Part shown: positions 23,216-35,369 of the stretch, piece by piece | Layout: the number at the start of each line of letters is the position of its first letter | Numbering within the stretch: position 1 is the first letter of the stretch | DNA from: Cryptomeria japonica | Lineage: Eukaryota; Streptophyta; Pinopsida; Cupressales; Cupressaceae | Assembly (NCBI RefSeq): GCF_030272615.1 | Contig: NC_081405.1 | Span: 316,018,041-316,082,040, forward strand | Direction of reading: 5' to 3' | DNA: 64,000 nt | The notes under the pieces: model-generated | Databases searched by the model: none | What the model was told of the DNA's origin: nothing | The model's input: the letters and a program-made list of their open reading frames with translations, nothing else | Translations under genes and position numbers: made by a program

Positions 23216-23475
23216 ACATCTACTCTATTTTATTGTATAAGGAAAAAGGGGTTACTTTGCATTACTTTGTCATTGTTGGCAAAGGGAAAGTAGTGTACAT
23301 TAAAATTTTGGTGAGTGTTACCATTTCATGCATTTACTTGTAATTTCTGCAAAGGGAGTAGTGTATGTGCTTAGGGGGAGTAATTTTGATTGTAGCATAT
23401 TTTTTGTTATTGTTGTAAAAACATTTAGATGTCAAAATTTTCCTAAGTGTTGCCATCATTTCCAAAGGGGGAGAT
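23216..23475 (+). other. X1 3' untranslated region and polypurine tract
   Basis: A first purine-rich motif, CATTGTTGGCAAAGGGAAAG, lies near 23270-23290. The tract CCAAAGGGGGAGAT ends at 23475 immediately before TGTTGG of the LTR. ORF2 is therefore the last gene of the element, with no pol downstream. Confidence 0.75.
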
Positions 23476-24624
23476 TGTTGGCATTTTGATGATGTTTTGA
23501 TTATAATTGATGGACACACACTTTCTTGATGTATGAGTTATGCTCAACTAGTAATTGTTCCAACCGGTACTGTGTATTATTGAATGAATAGTCTTTAGAC
23601 TATCGGTATTTTGTAGAAGATGGTTTACTGGTCACAGATTGACTGAAGATCCCAAGCGGTATGAAGACCCCAAGCAGTTCGAGGATCTCAAGCTGTCGAA
23701 GAACCCAACGGTAGTTAACTTTTGATCGGAGCACTACGATTTTCCAGTCTTCATTTTTGACAATCGATAATCAGTATATTGTATTAACTGGTATATATAT
23801 GTGATGAGTTACCAACCGATATTACTGTAATTTCTGATGAATTATTATCCACCAACACTTTGGCAGTGTGTTTGTGTCGTGTTACCAAATGTGTCTAGAT
23901 GCACTATACCTAGGAACTTGTAGTCTAATTCTATTGGACCGACATGAAATCAGATTCCTTTATACGGATATCATGTCTAGGGTTTGCATGTATGAGATAT
24001 AGAATAGAAAAGGTTATGTGCGATCTTTGAAGAGAAGATTAGGTCTGTGTGAAGAGATAGAGTGTGTAGTTATTGAAGACTGAAGTAATGCTGAAATGCA
24101 TTAACAATGAGATGTCAAGGATCTAATTAAGCATACTGTGCTATTATCTAGACCATTCACTTGTTGATTACTAATATCTTCAACAAGTTTGAAACCCTTA
24201 ACCGGGTAGGCCTAGCAAAGCCTTTGTAAATCCTCTAACAAGGTGGTTTACAACTGTGGATTTGAAATCCTTTAACAAGGTAGTCTTTAATAGGACTTAT
24301 CTCCTAACAGAGATCTAGATTCCTAATAGGATCTGTTATGGTGAAGAACATTGTATGACCTTAACCGGTCTAGTTACTATTCTGCAGATAGTTACTTGTG
24401 AGTTTCTACTCACCATGGTTTTTCCCATTTGGGTTTCCACATCAAATATCTTATGTTATGGTGATTATGCTTTTGTGGGTGAATTCTTTGTTTGCTATTT
24501 GGTTTGCACTTATCTTAACTAGTTTATTAGTGAAACTGTTGCATCGGTTATTTGCTAAATTGTTTAAAAGTTTGATTACAGTATTTTTTGGTATACTAAT
24601 TCACCCCCCTCTTAGTATTCAGCA
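23476..24624 (+). repeat. X1 3' LTR (1149 bp)
   Basis: It starts TGTTGGCATTTTGATG and ends TTAGTATTCAGCA, against TTAGTATTCATCA in X2. It shares with the X2 LTR the CTTTAGACTA block, the TTTTTCCCATTTGGGTTTCCAC segment and ATTCACCCCCCTCTTAGTATT. The right flank starts TAATG; the partner duplication lies off the window. Confidence 0.85.
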
Positions 24625-25353
24625 TAATGGAGGGATAAGATGCAAAGTGGCATGAAGGGATAAGATTACATGAGAGGAGGTAACATGAATTGAAGGGTTA
24701 GCCTTATGAAAAGTGTCACAATGTGGAGGCATTGGGAAGAACACTTGTCATGGGGGAGAGGGCAAGGTGTGCTCACACATGTGTATGGATATCTTGGGAA
24801 GAATAAGGAGATGATAAGTGTAACCAAAGGTGGCAAAGTAGAAGAGGTGTAAGAGAGGAAATGTGAAAAATGAAGAAAAGGGGAAAGAGTTTTGGGAAGT
24901 ACAATATCACACATGTGAGAGCACCAAATAAAATATTTGGTCAAAAGGTGACTTGGAAGTGGGAAAGTGACATGTGTATGGAAGCATTTATGAAGGCTTG
25001 GAGGTCACTTGTCACATGAAAATTTAGGAGCATATAGATAAATTTAAAAATAGAAGAAATGCTAATGATGTTAGGAATCAAGGGATTAGTTAATTAATTA
25101 AGGAATTAACTAACTACTCTAGACTAGAAGAACTTAGAAATTTTGGCTAAGGTTGAGTTTTAGTTATTAAAATCAATAAAAATTTAGAAGAATAGTTAGA
25201 AACATAATTAATTCTGAAATTAATTATGTATAAGGCAATAATTAATTAAATATAATTTAATTAATTATTATAGTGAGAAGAATAAATGTTAAAGTGAACT
25301 TGAATTAATTAAAAGCATTTATTTAATAATTTGGAGTAGTCCAATTTAGGGTG
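24625..25353 (-). repeat. S4: probable Gypsy LTR fragment between X1 and G1
   Basis: On the minus strand the Gypsy coding sequence of G1 stops at about 25354, where TGTAAACACCCTAAATTGG begins, a typical Gypsy LTR start. The stretch is AT-rich with AATTAATT runs (25080-25340), as in the G2 LTRs, then purine-rich to the X1 boundary at 24624. No gene is visible. It would be an LTR broken by the insertion of X1; the family is unknown. Confidence 0.4.
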
Positions 25354-26325
25354 TTTACAATAGCTACCTAACAAGCCTACCACTTAGCATTGGTTTATTA
25401 TTTAGATAACATATTATTGTATAGTTAGTATGAACAAAGACAAAGTAATCAATGATATAATGTCTAAACTTGTTTATTGTATAGATGACAACTAACATTT
25501 CTTTCTCTATTATTGTATAATTAAGCTTAACCCCTTTCAAGTTCTTGCTCATATAATAAATTTCATATTCCAAGTTACCTTCCTTTTGTCCCAAAGCTAG
25601 TCCAATTAAAAAATTAAAAGCATCAATATGAATGTGGAAAGGAAGATTCCAATTAGGTCCTCTTAGTATAGGGGTTTGTGTGAGGGTTTTCTTTAATACT
25701 TCAAAATATTGCTAACAAGATGTATTCCATTCAAATTCCACTTCCTTGGTTAGCAATGCAAAGGGATGGACAACAATCTTACTAAAATCCTTTATCAAGT
25801 GTTTTTAGTAGCTTTCATGTCCAAGAAAGCTTCTTAGATATATTTTATTTTGTGGTCCTAAAAGTCTTTAAATGATCTAAACCTTAATTAGGTCCACTTG
25901 ATTATCTTCATGTGACATAATTGACCAAGGTCAACACCTTCCTCTATCATTATAAAATATTTCTCATGACTGAGGGAGAGGTTATTATCATGACACTTTG
26001 AAGAACCTTTTCTAAATTTTCCAATGCCTTCTCATAGGAGTTCCTATAAGTAGTAAAATTATCCATGTATGTTTTCATTAAATCATGAGAAAATTTTGGA
26101 AGTATTCTTAATACATCTCGCTAGAATGTGGTTGGTGCAATACACAATCCAAAAGGTAATACTGAGTAGGCATATGTACCACAAGGGCATACAAAAGTTG
26201 TTTTATCCCAATCCTCAGAGGCTATCTTAATCAAATTAGACCCTCTAAACCCATCTATAAATGAGAAGTATATCTTGCCAAATAATGAATCTAAAACCTG
26301 ATCAATGAAGGGCAAGGGAAAATAG
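25354..26325 (-). pseudogene. G1: Gypsy reverse transcriptase and RNase H fragment
   Basis: Minus-strand reading gives PLPFIDQVLDSLFGK, SFIDGFRGSNLIKIA, KTTFVCPCGTYAYSVLPFGL (reverse transcriptase), then YMDN at the active site where YMDD is expected. RNase H shows YYMSKNLKGVKLNYTIIEK and FRHYIIDY near 25560-25400. Many stops are present, and the piece ends abruptly at S4, before integrase. The upstream part is 27906-27970. G1 is the oldest recognisable layer of nest 2. Confidence 0.8.
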
Positions 26326-27905
26326 TGTTGAACACAAAGTACCTCTAAGAGGGGGGTGAATCAGTGGTTCCTAAACTCTTTTCTCTTTTAAAGCAACTTC
26401 AGAATACTGGTTGTTATCTTAAGCACTAAACAATCAAACCGGTAAGACAAATGAGAATACCAAAAGAGATAGTCACAAAAATGCAATCCACAACACCAGA
26501 TGTACGAGGAAAACCCAACAAGGGAAAAACCTCGATGAGAAATGTTGTTGGAGACTACTGCTCCAATCCAGCCTCACAAGAGAAACACTAAAATACAAAG
26601 ATTTAGGGCACCAAACCCTTCTGATTTAGGGCACCAACCCAAGGAGCACCAACCCTTGCACCAAGCTCCAACTTGGTGATGTATATTGAAATACAATTTT
26701 GATACAGTTATAGCTTCGTGTTGCAAATGGGTTTTGCAACTCTTGATCAAATAGATTACTGTCGGTTGACAGTCTTCTCTTTTTTACTAGATGTCACACT
26801 ACTGATTATGGGATCACTCTTTGTAATTCTTGGCCTCTCTTCTCTCTCTCACATCCTCACAACTCACTGTGTCACACTTGGATGTCTCCTTGCTCAACCA
26901 CACCTCACCGGTTTGCTCAACTATTGGACTTGCTACAGTTATACCAATACTCTATCACTGTTCGTTAAACTTTCTCACTAGTTGGCTTGTTAACTCACTC
27001 TGCGACTTTCTTAGAATAAATTCTAAGGGAGATGATTCTTCTCTGCACTCAAGCTCTCTTCACTCCTCTTCTTCTCCTAAAACATCAACCTTTTTTATTT
27101 CATGCTCATGTATTTGTAATCATGGATTCCCACCAAGAACACATTCAATCAATGCCATGTTAGAATTTCCTTCTCCGACTCGATCTTAATCCAATATGAT
27201 TTGATCTTCTTTTCTAGGGATAAGATCTTCATGACATTAATCAATCACCAGCAAAGCTTCACATTCCAATGTGCGTTTTCTAAATCTGGAGCTCTACACC
27301 AATCTTTTATGTTTTTCTCTATCAGTCACCATCAATGGCTTTACTATTTTCTTTACCAAACAGGTATGAAGATCAAATCTTCTTGCAAGAATAATTCAGT
27401 CATTTTGCCAGCTTGCCTTCCTCGAGCCACAATCCTCTGGAATCCTCCGTGACTTGTGGGTTCTTCATAAAAGCCGACCTGCTTGCAGATTTGTTACATT
27501 GATGCACACTCCACTGGCCTGTGCAATATCTCCACCTAGCATCCAGCTATCATGCTTGGCAAAATCCACCTTTTCTTGGATTCTTATGTCATTTTGACAT
27601 TCTTTGTCAACTAAGGTTGACTACTGGTTTAGTTCACCTTACCGGTATGAACATCAAACATTCTCACTATTTTATCCACCGGTTGTTGTGCCTTCATAAC
27701 AAACAAACAACCTTCCTCTTGGTTTGCGCCTTACTGGTAATCCTTGTTTACCGGTAGATGACACAAGTCATATGTATTGGTAGCCTTCCTTCTATCTTCT
27801 CACTCTCATGTGTATTGCCATCATACCTCTCACCACTTCTTACTTACCAGTGACCTTGCCAAACCGGTTGATATCAATGACAACTTAATGCCAATAATGT
27901 CAACA
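26326..27905 (-). mobile_element. S2: solo LTR (1580 bp) in the G1 reverse transcriptase
   Basis: On the minus strand it runs TGTTGACATTATTGG...TGTTCAACA, with imperfect 5-bp duplications CCATT and CTATT outside. Removing it rejoins RKDHF to PLPFIDQ, the conserved Gypsy motif, in frame. It carries the CACCCCCCTCTTAG U5 motif near 26345 and a GTTTTTCCC segment near 26525. No internal coding region exists, so it is a recombination product. Confidence 0.85.
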
Positions 27906-27970
27906 AATGGTCCTTCCTATTTTTACATTTAGCTCCTTTTAGTCTACACACACTCTCTATTTACCTCCCT
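27906..27970 (-). pseudogene. G1: Gypsy reverse transcriptase upstream stub
   Basis: Minus-strand reading gives GGK, a stop, RVCVD, a stop, KELNVKIRKDHF, the N-terminal part of the Gypsy reverse transcriptase directly upstream of S2. It is cut on the right by the C3 3' LTR. Confidence 0.75.
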
Positions 27971-30303
27971 TGTTGAGAATAATAACTAAATAACACAGAT
28001 GGACACTGAGAGGGGGGTGAATTAGTGTTTTTAAATTTTTTTGACTGTGTGCAAGTACAAAAACTAGAAATTAATCAAGAACATACACATACACACAAAT
28101 CAAACCATAACACATAATATATGAGGTAAACCCATTGTGGGAAAAAACCTCGATGAGAATAGTTGTTGAAGTCTACTGCTCCAATCTAGCCTCACAGTGA
28201 ATAGCAGTTTACAAATTTTAGGGAACCAACACTTGACTTTATGAGCACCTACTCAAAGGAGCACCTACCCCTGCTCTAAGCACCCACTCAAAGATTTATA
28301 GTGATTGATCAAGTTTACAAAGAAATGACAAAACCTTGTTACAAATGAGTTTTGTAACACTTACAAATTTCTCATATCTTGAGATTAGCTTTCTCTACAT
28401 GTTGAAGTTCCTTCTTCATTTCTTCTAGTTCTTCCTTTGTCTCTTCTTCTTTGTCTGTTTCTATGTATGTCTTTCTTTTCTCTCTATGTCTTTCTAAAAA
28501 TTACACTCTATCAGCTCTCAACAACAATACACCTATCTTTGGAACTTCCACATCATTGACAAATTAGTGATTTATTTCAATTTTCACCTCTATCTATGTT
28601 TGAATAGCTAGACCTGCCAATGTCAAATCACATTTACAACTCTTACTTGATTCAATTCGACTTTGTATGTATCAAATTTTTCTTCTACTGCAGATGAATA
28701 TTTTATTCAAGTCAATTTTTTTGGGAGGTCTGCACCTCTAGAGACTTTATTCTCTATCTTGACTTTGATCTCATATTTGTCACCTATAGTAAATGCATCC
28801 AATCTTTCTTTTGATCATTCTTTGTACTTGGATTATTAAGTTTAGTAATTTTTTTTCTGCCCAAAACGATCTGGAAACCTTCGTGGAGCCACACAACCTA
28901 CCTGGAACTTGGTTGTCATTCATGTGTTCTCCATCCTCTATTGACCTACCCTGAAAAGATCGACAACTACAATACTTGAATCCATCATCATTGACTTCTA
29001 CATATCTGATTCATTCTTTGTCCACTAGGGAGCCTCCTTTCTTCTTATTCTTCATCCAGAACACATTGTCAAGGTCGGTCGACCTCCACATAAAAAACAT
29101 TGTTCCAATCAGCATGCACAGGTGTCAAAAGTATTCATAATCGACATCCAAATCACCTAGTCAACCATATTCAATTTCCATGTGGACTATCATCCTTATC
29201 GAGCTGCCACTGTGTTGACATAAACACCTTAAATGGTCATGATGACCTTAAACTCTGTCGCCGCATGATGGCAGGATGCTTGCCATTTTTATTTTTAACT
29301 TGCTCCACATCATTGTTCACACACCCATTTTACCCATGCAGACTGATAGGAGGCATCATATTTCTACCTTAACTTACCCTGCAAGTTCTCTTTACATCCA
29401 TCTGCAGGCACGAGATAGTGAGATCCATCTTTCGCTTCACTGTCTTATCCTGCACGACCATCACATACCCACCTTGAATGGTGTAGGATAGCGAGAATAT
29501 TATACCGCTATCATCATGTTTTCCTACAAGACCAATGCATTGTCTTACTTAGTATCATGGGATACATATCTCGCTTCACCTTGTGTTGCCCCGCATGACC
29601 ATCTCTCCTCACTTTTGATGATGCGGGATAGCGGGAAGCCCGATTCCTGCATTTTTCCTCTTGACCCTACATGGTCACCTTTCACTCATCCATCATGTTG
29701 TGGGATGGTGGGAAGAAACTATTGCTTTTCCATGTGTTACCCTACAAGGCTTCCAGTCTCAATGCAAACAAGTCGCGGGATAGTAGGGGGGTCACTATGC
29801 CCTTCTTGAAGTTATCCTGCATGGACACCATTCACACACTTTGCATGGTGTGAGATAGTGGGGGACATATTTACCATTGACTTTCTTGTCCTACGTGGTC
29901 AACCAAGAGTCAACAAACATGTTGTGAGATAGTGGGGGGTCTTCGACCTCTATAAAACTTTTATCCCACACAACCTCTTCCTTACATTCAAACCAAACAA
30001 TTGTTGCCATGTGGAAATAAATCAAGGCTCACAGACCACAACACATGACTTGGAGACTATTGCCGACATGTGGAGATGATAATTTTGGTCAAAACCCCTG
30101 CGGCATAACATGCCATGTTATGCACAATTTCACAACATAATTCTCTACAGCCTCTTAACATCCCTTGACATCACAATGACTACTTTCTTTTCTGCAACTA
30201 TTTGACATCCTGCTACCTCCTGTTCTGCAATTATTTGACAACTACTACCTTCTTTTCTGCAACCATTTGACATCCCTTGAAATCAATGATAATAATGCCA
30301 ACA
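27971..30303 (-). repeat. C3 3' LTR (2333 bp)
   Basis: On the minus strand it starts TGTTGGCATTATTATC (30303), right after the tract ATGGGGGAGAT, and ends CTCTCAGTGTCC...ATTCTCAACA (27971). It is much longer than the other Copia LTRs because it includes a 75-bp tandem repeat block. It carries the shared CACCCCCC U5 motif near 28012. Confidence 0.8.
29400..29965 (-). repeat. 75-bp degenerate tandem repeat within the C3 LTR
   Basis: The core GGGATAGTGGG (variants GAGATAG, GGGATGG) occurs at 29412, 29486, 29559, 29625, 29702, 29777, 29852 and 29926; the spacings are 74, 73, 66, 77, 75, 75 and 74 bp. Each unit also has a CCTGCATGGTCACC-like segment in its second half. The array lies in U3. Confidence 0.75.
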
Positions 30304-32212
30304 ATCTCCCCCATTGGCATTAATGTCAACACACTTGCAGACTATAACCTGACCAATTTCTCCCCCTTTGAAAACAATGGCAAAGGGTGAAACATCCAAC
30401 TCCTCTGACACCAATTGTCAATTTTCCTTTACAAATTCTTGACCTTTGTTTCCTGTAGCTAGATGAACCATTATTATAATATAAAGAGAAGTGCCACTAC
30501 TACTTACAAAAAATCAGAACTCCCCCTAAGACTATACATGAGCTTCCAAGGTGGAAAGAGTAAAACAAAATGCTCCCCTTGAACCATAGACTACACAAAA
30601 AACTCTTAAGTGTTGAAGGTGGGTAGAAGAACACCCAATTTTTGTCTTAGATATTCAAAACTGTCCTTAGGTAGGGGCTTAGTGAAAATATCAGCAATTT
30701 GTTCACCGATGCACACATATTCAACTTTTACTTCTTTCTTTATAATCTTTTCCCTGAGAAAATGATATTTGATTGCAATGTTCTTTGTCCTAGAATGCAT
30801 GGCAAGGTTCTTTGATATATTGATTTCACTTGAGTTGTCACACATGATGGGAATAGGATCTAAAAATTCTACCTGAATATCTTTGAGAGTCTGCTTCATC
30901 CACAAGACTTGAGAACAACATGTAGTAGTTGCAATATACTCTGCTTCAGTAGTTTATAATGAAATGGACTCTTTCTTCTTGCTATGCCAAGACACCAACC
31001 TGTCTCCAAGGAAGAAAGCTCCACCACTGGTTATCTTCCTATCATCTACAGATCCTGCCCAATCTGCATCAGTATAGGCTTGCAAAATGAAATCTCCCCA
31101 TTTTGGATACCATAAGCCATCAGTAAGTGTGCCTTGCAAATACTTGAATATCCTCCTAACAACATTTACATGTGATTACTTAGGAGCTGCTTGAAATATT
31201 GCAACCATGCATACAAGTTGAACTATATCATACCTTGAAGCTGTAAGATACAATAAGCTTCCCATCATGGATCTATAAAAGGTCTGATCAACACTAGGTG
31301 ACTCATCATATTTGCTTAACTTGCATCTTTTTATCATGGGGGTAATAACTGGTTTGTTGTCTTCCATCTAAAATTTCTTCAACATGTCTTTAGCATACTT
31401 GGTTTGACAGATGAATATGCCTTTATTCTGCTATGATATTTGCAAACCAAGAAAATATGACAACTCTCCAAGCATGGACATTTCAAACTACATCCGATCA
31501 ACAAATTCTTTGCAGAGAACATCTTTATTGCCTCCAAAGATGATGCCATCTACATATACCACTACTATGATCATGTAGTCTCCATCTACCTTGATATATA
31601 AATTATTGTCAACATTTCCTTTTTGTGATCCTTGCTGATGTAAGTATTTATCCAACCTGGAATACCATGCTCTGGGTGCCTGCTTTAGATCATATAGTGC
31701 TTTCTTCAATCTGCAAACAAATTTCTCATCTTCATGTAGTTGAAACCCTTCAGGTTTCTTTATGTAGACTTCTTCTTCAATATTTCCATTTAAGAATGCA
31801 GATTTGACATCCATTTGATATACTTTGTATCCTTTATAGGCTGAGAATGCCAAGAAAATTCTGATTGCTTCAAGTCTTGCAACTGGTGCAAATGTCTCCT
31901 TAAATTCTATCCCTTCAACCTAGGCATATCCCTTGTACGCAAGTCTTTCTTTGTTCCTTATCACTTTTCCTTCTTCATTCATCTTGTGCCTATAGACCCA
32001 TTTAGTCCCAATGACATTTTTGTGAGCATGTCTAGGAACCAATTCCCATGTTTTGTTCTTTTCAATTTGCCGTAGCTCTTCTTCCATAGCATTCATCCAC
32101 TTCTCACTCTTGCTGGCTTCATCATATGTCTTGGGTTCCATCTTTGTCATAAGACAAAAAACTACTTGCTCAGTGTTGCTATCTCTCCTTCTTGTTTACA
32201 CACCACCATTCT
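30304..32212 (-). pseudogene. C3: Copia reverse transcriptase and RNase H (3' half)
   Basis: Minus-strand reading gives TKMEPKTYDEA, EEELRQIEKNKTWELVP and GTKWVYRHK (32150-31920), [11 protein letters not shown] and [15 protein letters not shown] (31853-31488), MGSLLYLTASRYDI (31367-31176), ADWAGSVDD (31139-30954) and CDNSSEINISKN to FTKPLPKDSFEYLRQKLG (30905-30606). The active site reads YVDG rather than YVDD, so the enzyme is dead. Stops and frame shifts separate the parts. Bases 30304-30605 are 3' untranslated. The 5' half was displaced by C2 and lies beyond the window. Confidence 0.85.
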
Positions 32213-33870
32213 ATTAGTCCCAACCGGTGCTGAGAGGGGAGGGGTGAATCAACACTTTACCGGTTATATCAGATTTAACCTTAATCAATTTTTCTATTCA
32301 AACTAAATACTTATCAGAATAAGCGACATTAATAAACTACATGCACACACATGACCATTCACACAAGAACACCAAGATTTATCTTGTGGAAACCCAAGTG
32401 GGAGAAAACCACAATATGAGTAGAAACTCACAAAATCTACACTCTTCTGGAGTATGCTAGGTGAGGAGCCATCCCTTTTAGGATATTACAAAGACACTAT
32501 TAGGTGCCACTCGATTAAGGGATTTTCTTTAAGGTGTGTTAGTGCCTTTACCGTATTAAAGGTAGCCTTGTTAAAGGACTTAGGATTATCAATTAAGATG
32601 TCACCCAGTTAGGGGATTTTACAAAGGGACCTGTTAAAGTCCACCTGATTAAGGGATTTTGAGTTGTAATGGTTAGAAAGAAATGAGAAATTGATCTGCT
32701 GGAACAACTACTGATAGCTTGATCAAATCACAATGAATCTCATACTTTATCTGTACCGGTTGTGTCTGCTCTGCACTGCACCGGTTCTCTGATCATACCC
32801 TCAGCTCTGTACTCTGTTGGTCCTCTATTCATACCCTCGGCTCTATACTCTGTCGGTCTACTTCACACACACTCTGCTATGCCAAATCACTTACCACTTC
32901 CTCACTCTTCACTCTGCACTTTGGATTGCCTCTCACAGGATCTGCACTTTGCAAATTTTTCGATCAATATTTTTGTTTTTTGCCAAAAACCTTTATACCA
33001 TATTTTGCCAATACATACCTGCTGATTCCTCAATCAGTTTACACCTAACACTTGGTAGATTTCAAATTCACATCTTTCCAAATCTTTCTACACTCTCTGC
33101 GCGCTCTCCATCATTCTCGCCAACAACTTGTCCTTATCTACCACCTCAACTCGTAATTTATGCAACTTTAGAGTTGTGTTCTATCCTTCTAATGGAAACT
33201 GACAAATCACCACAAATCTCGCCTTAAATAATTATTAACTATTGTAAACTTGACTAGCAGATTGATTGGCGACATCTCTCTCTGATTGACTCACCTTTTC
33301 TCATCGCATCCATCATATCAGTCACCGCTCCAATATTCTCAGTGGAAAGTATCCTTCAACCTATATCACTGGTTCAGCGGTGTATCTCTTTATCTTCTAC
33401 AACCGGTCACTGATCAGTAAGCAGATTGATTAGTTGTCTATCTAGAGAGCTCTGATTATGCATAAGACTACTAAAATTCAATCTGAGTCAACTCCTATGA
33501 ACGTATCATCATGTCAACTACTTCATATGGTGACTGCTTCTGTATCTGGTGGGAGTCCAGTTGTTTCTTATCCAAACATCCTACAACATACCGGTTGTTA
33601 GTTGACACTTCTACACTAACTCACTTATCAGTTGGAAATAATGCACTGCCAACAATATCACTTACCGGTCTATAGTCCTTGCACAAGTCAATCACTAACT
33701 TGTGTATTGGTGACTCCAAAGGTCTTTGTGCTGAAAGACATTAGCTCACTTACTAGTGAATATCAAAGACATCTCATTAGGTATGCAAAAATAACAACAC
33801 TATACAAACATCTCTTACACTGGTAACCACCTTATACCAGTTTACAACAATGACAATCACAATGCCAACA
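32213..33870 (-). repeat. C2 3' LTR (about 1660 bp)
   Basis: On the minus strand it starts TGTTGGCATTGTGATTG (33870), after a CCAAAGGGGGATAT tract. Near its end it carries ATTCACCCCTCCCCTCTCAGCACC. The exact 3' terminus is uncertain by some ten bases, because C3 coding sequence (GGV, a stop, TRRR) resumes within 32190-32212. CTCGG/ACCGGT sites are frequent. Confidence 0.75.
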
Positions 33871-34459
33871 ATATCCCCCTTTGGCATTGATGGCAACAGT
33901 TTTGACTCCTGTTTAGCAATCACTCACTTTTTATTCTACTGAACTAATCGATCTTTGAGTAATGATCTTACTCCCCCTTTCAGCTAGCTTTCATTCATAT
34001 TACTTCTGACTTCATTGTCACATTTGTCTTCATCTTCCTTCATGTTATATCATCTGTATTCAAACTTCTCCCCCTTTGACAACAATGCCAAAGATGTAGT
34101 CTAGACACCCCATTTCACAAACTGTACTAACTGGTCCCCCTAACAGAAGTAGTCCATAATCATCAATCTAAATGCATAGATTTTTTAGAAAAATCATACT
34201 GGATTGAAGTTGTTCCAATATTTACTCACCTTAGAGTATGCAGGGGAATTACCCCTAGCTTACCTCTGAGATACTCAAAAGTATCCTTAGGTAGTGGCTT
34301 GGTGAATATGTCTGCAACCTATTCCTTTATGGACACATATTCCAATCTAACTTCTTTTTCTTGCACCTATTCCCTAAGATAATGATATTTTATTGTAATA
34401 TGCTTGGTTTTATAGTACATTACTGGATTTTTTGATATGTTGATGGCACTTGTATTGTT
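33871..34459 (-). pseudogene. C2 RNase H C-terminus and 3' untranslated region
   Basis: Reading on from the X3 insertion point, the minus strand gives SAINISKNPVMYYKTKH, then VADIFTKPLPKDTFEYLRGK and a stop near 34237. The untranslated part has a first purine motif near 34068-34092 and the polypurine tract at 33871-33884. Confidence 0.8.
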
Positions 34460-35298
34460 TGTTGGCATTCTACACTCTTATGAGAATAGTTGATGTTGTC
34501 ATTGATGGCAACCGACTAGTAACCAACTAGCAATAGACTTCTACTTTCACCAGAAGACTCTTCACCGACACAAGCAATAGACTTCTACATTCACCGACAA
34601 GCACTTCATCGGCAGCAGCAATAATGGATACCGACACTCAAGCCGACATGGGATAAACTATTTTATATTGTAATTATCTTTTGTAAAAGCTGAAATGGCA
34701 TATTGTAAAAGACTCATATATATCTATGAGATCTTATAGGTCATTTTGTGAAGTGGATAAGTAGATGTGTAGTATATGAGAGAGGATGATACATGATAGT
34801 TGATATTTTTGTATAAGGTGATATAGTTGATAGCAAAGGTTTTGGTAATGCACTGAGATTAAACCGGTACTAAACCTAGCATAGTTGATGCTAATCTTAA
34901 GCAATAAATTGTATTGGATTTTCATAATCCATTTTGTATGTTAGTGAGACTTTTGTTTTGTGATTGAGCATTGAGCTCTAGACTGCTAGCCTTCCTGCAT
35001 GTGCAGGCCCCTCATTGTAAGTAATATGTATTCATTGGCCAGTGAGTGAATATTGTATGTTACAAATCCCACTGAGATTTTCCCACATTGGATTTCCTCA
35101 TTAAAAATTGTGTTATGGTGTGCTTTCTATGCGATCTCTATTATTCTTCTTTACCATATTAATTCTTATTTCCCAGTATACTATTTTGGGATGCAAAGTT
35201 CTTAATAAGGTTAAATCTTCTGCTAATCGGTTAGACACCGATTAACCCCCCCCCCCCCCCCTCTCTCAGTGTCTTTGAGACTATCATTAATTCTAACA
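34460..35298 (+). repeat. X3 5' LTR (839 bp)
   Basis: TGTTGGCATTCTACAC...ATTCTAACA precedes a TGGTATCAGAG primer site at 35301. It matches 40295-41081. It contains an 18-bp C run near 35246-35263 in the place of the usual six or seven Cs, and the palindrome CCTGCATGTGCAGG. Confidence 0.9.
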
Positions 35299-35369
35299 AT
35301 TGGTATCAGAGTCTAGTCCTCTATTTTCAAAAGCCTAACAGATTGAGGAAGATTCTAATAGAGGTACAT

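Larger units (their letters stand above)
6420..24624 (+). mobile_element. X1: host X-family element, 5' part missing, three insertions
   Basis: Segments belonging to X1 are 6420-6928 and 11232-11342 (ORF1), 11343-11774 (spacer), 11775-14679 and 22902-23215 (ORF2), 23216-23475 (3' untranslated region and polypurine tract) and 23476-24624 (3' LTR). They are separated by S1 (6929-11231) and C1 (14680-22901). The segments align in order and orientation with the uninterrupted X2 and X3 copies. X1 has no visible pol genes. Its 5' LTR should lie left of the window, beyond X2. Confidence 0.75.

Noticed and set aside
26718-27757. Plus-strand ORFs in 26718-27757
   Set aside because: The interval lies wholly within solo LTR S2; no motif supports a gene.
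29400-29965. Possible CRISPR-like array
   Set aside because: Repeats are degenerate and tandem without unique spacers, lie in an LTR, and the genome is eukaryotic.
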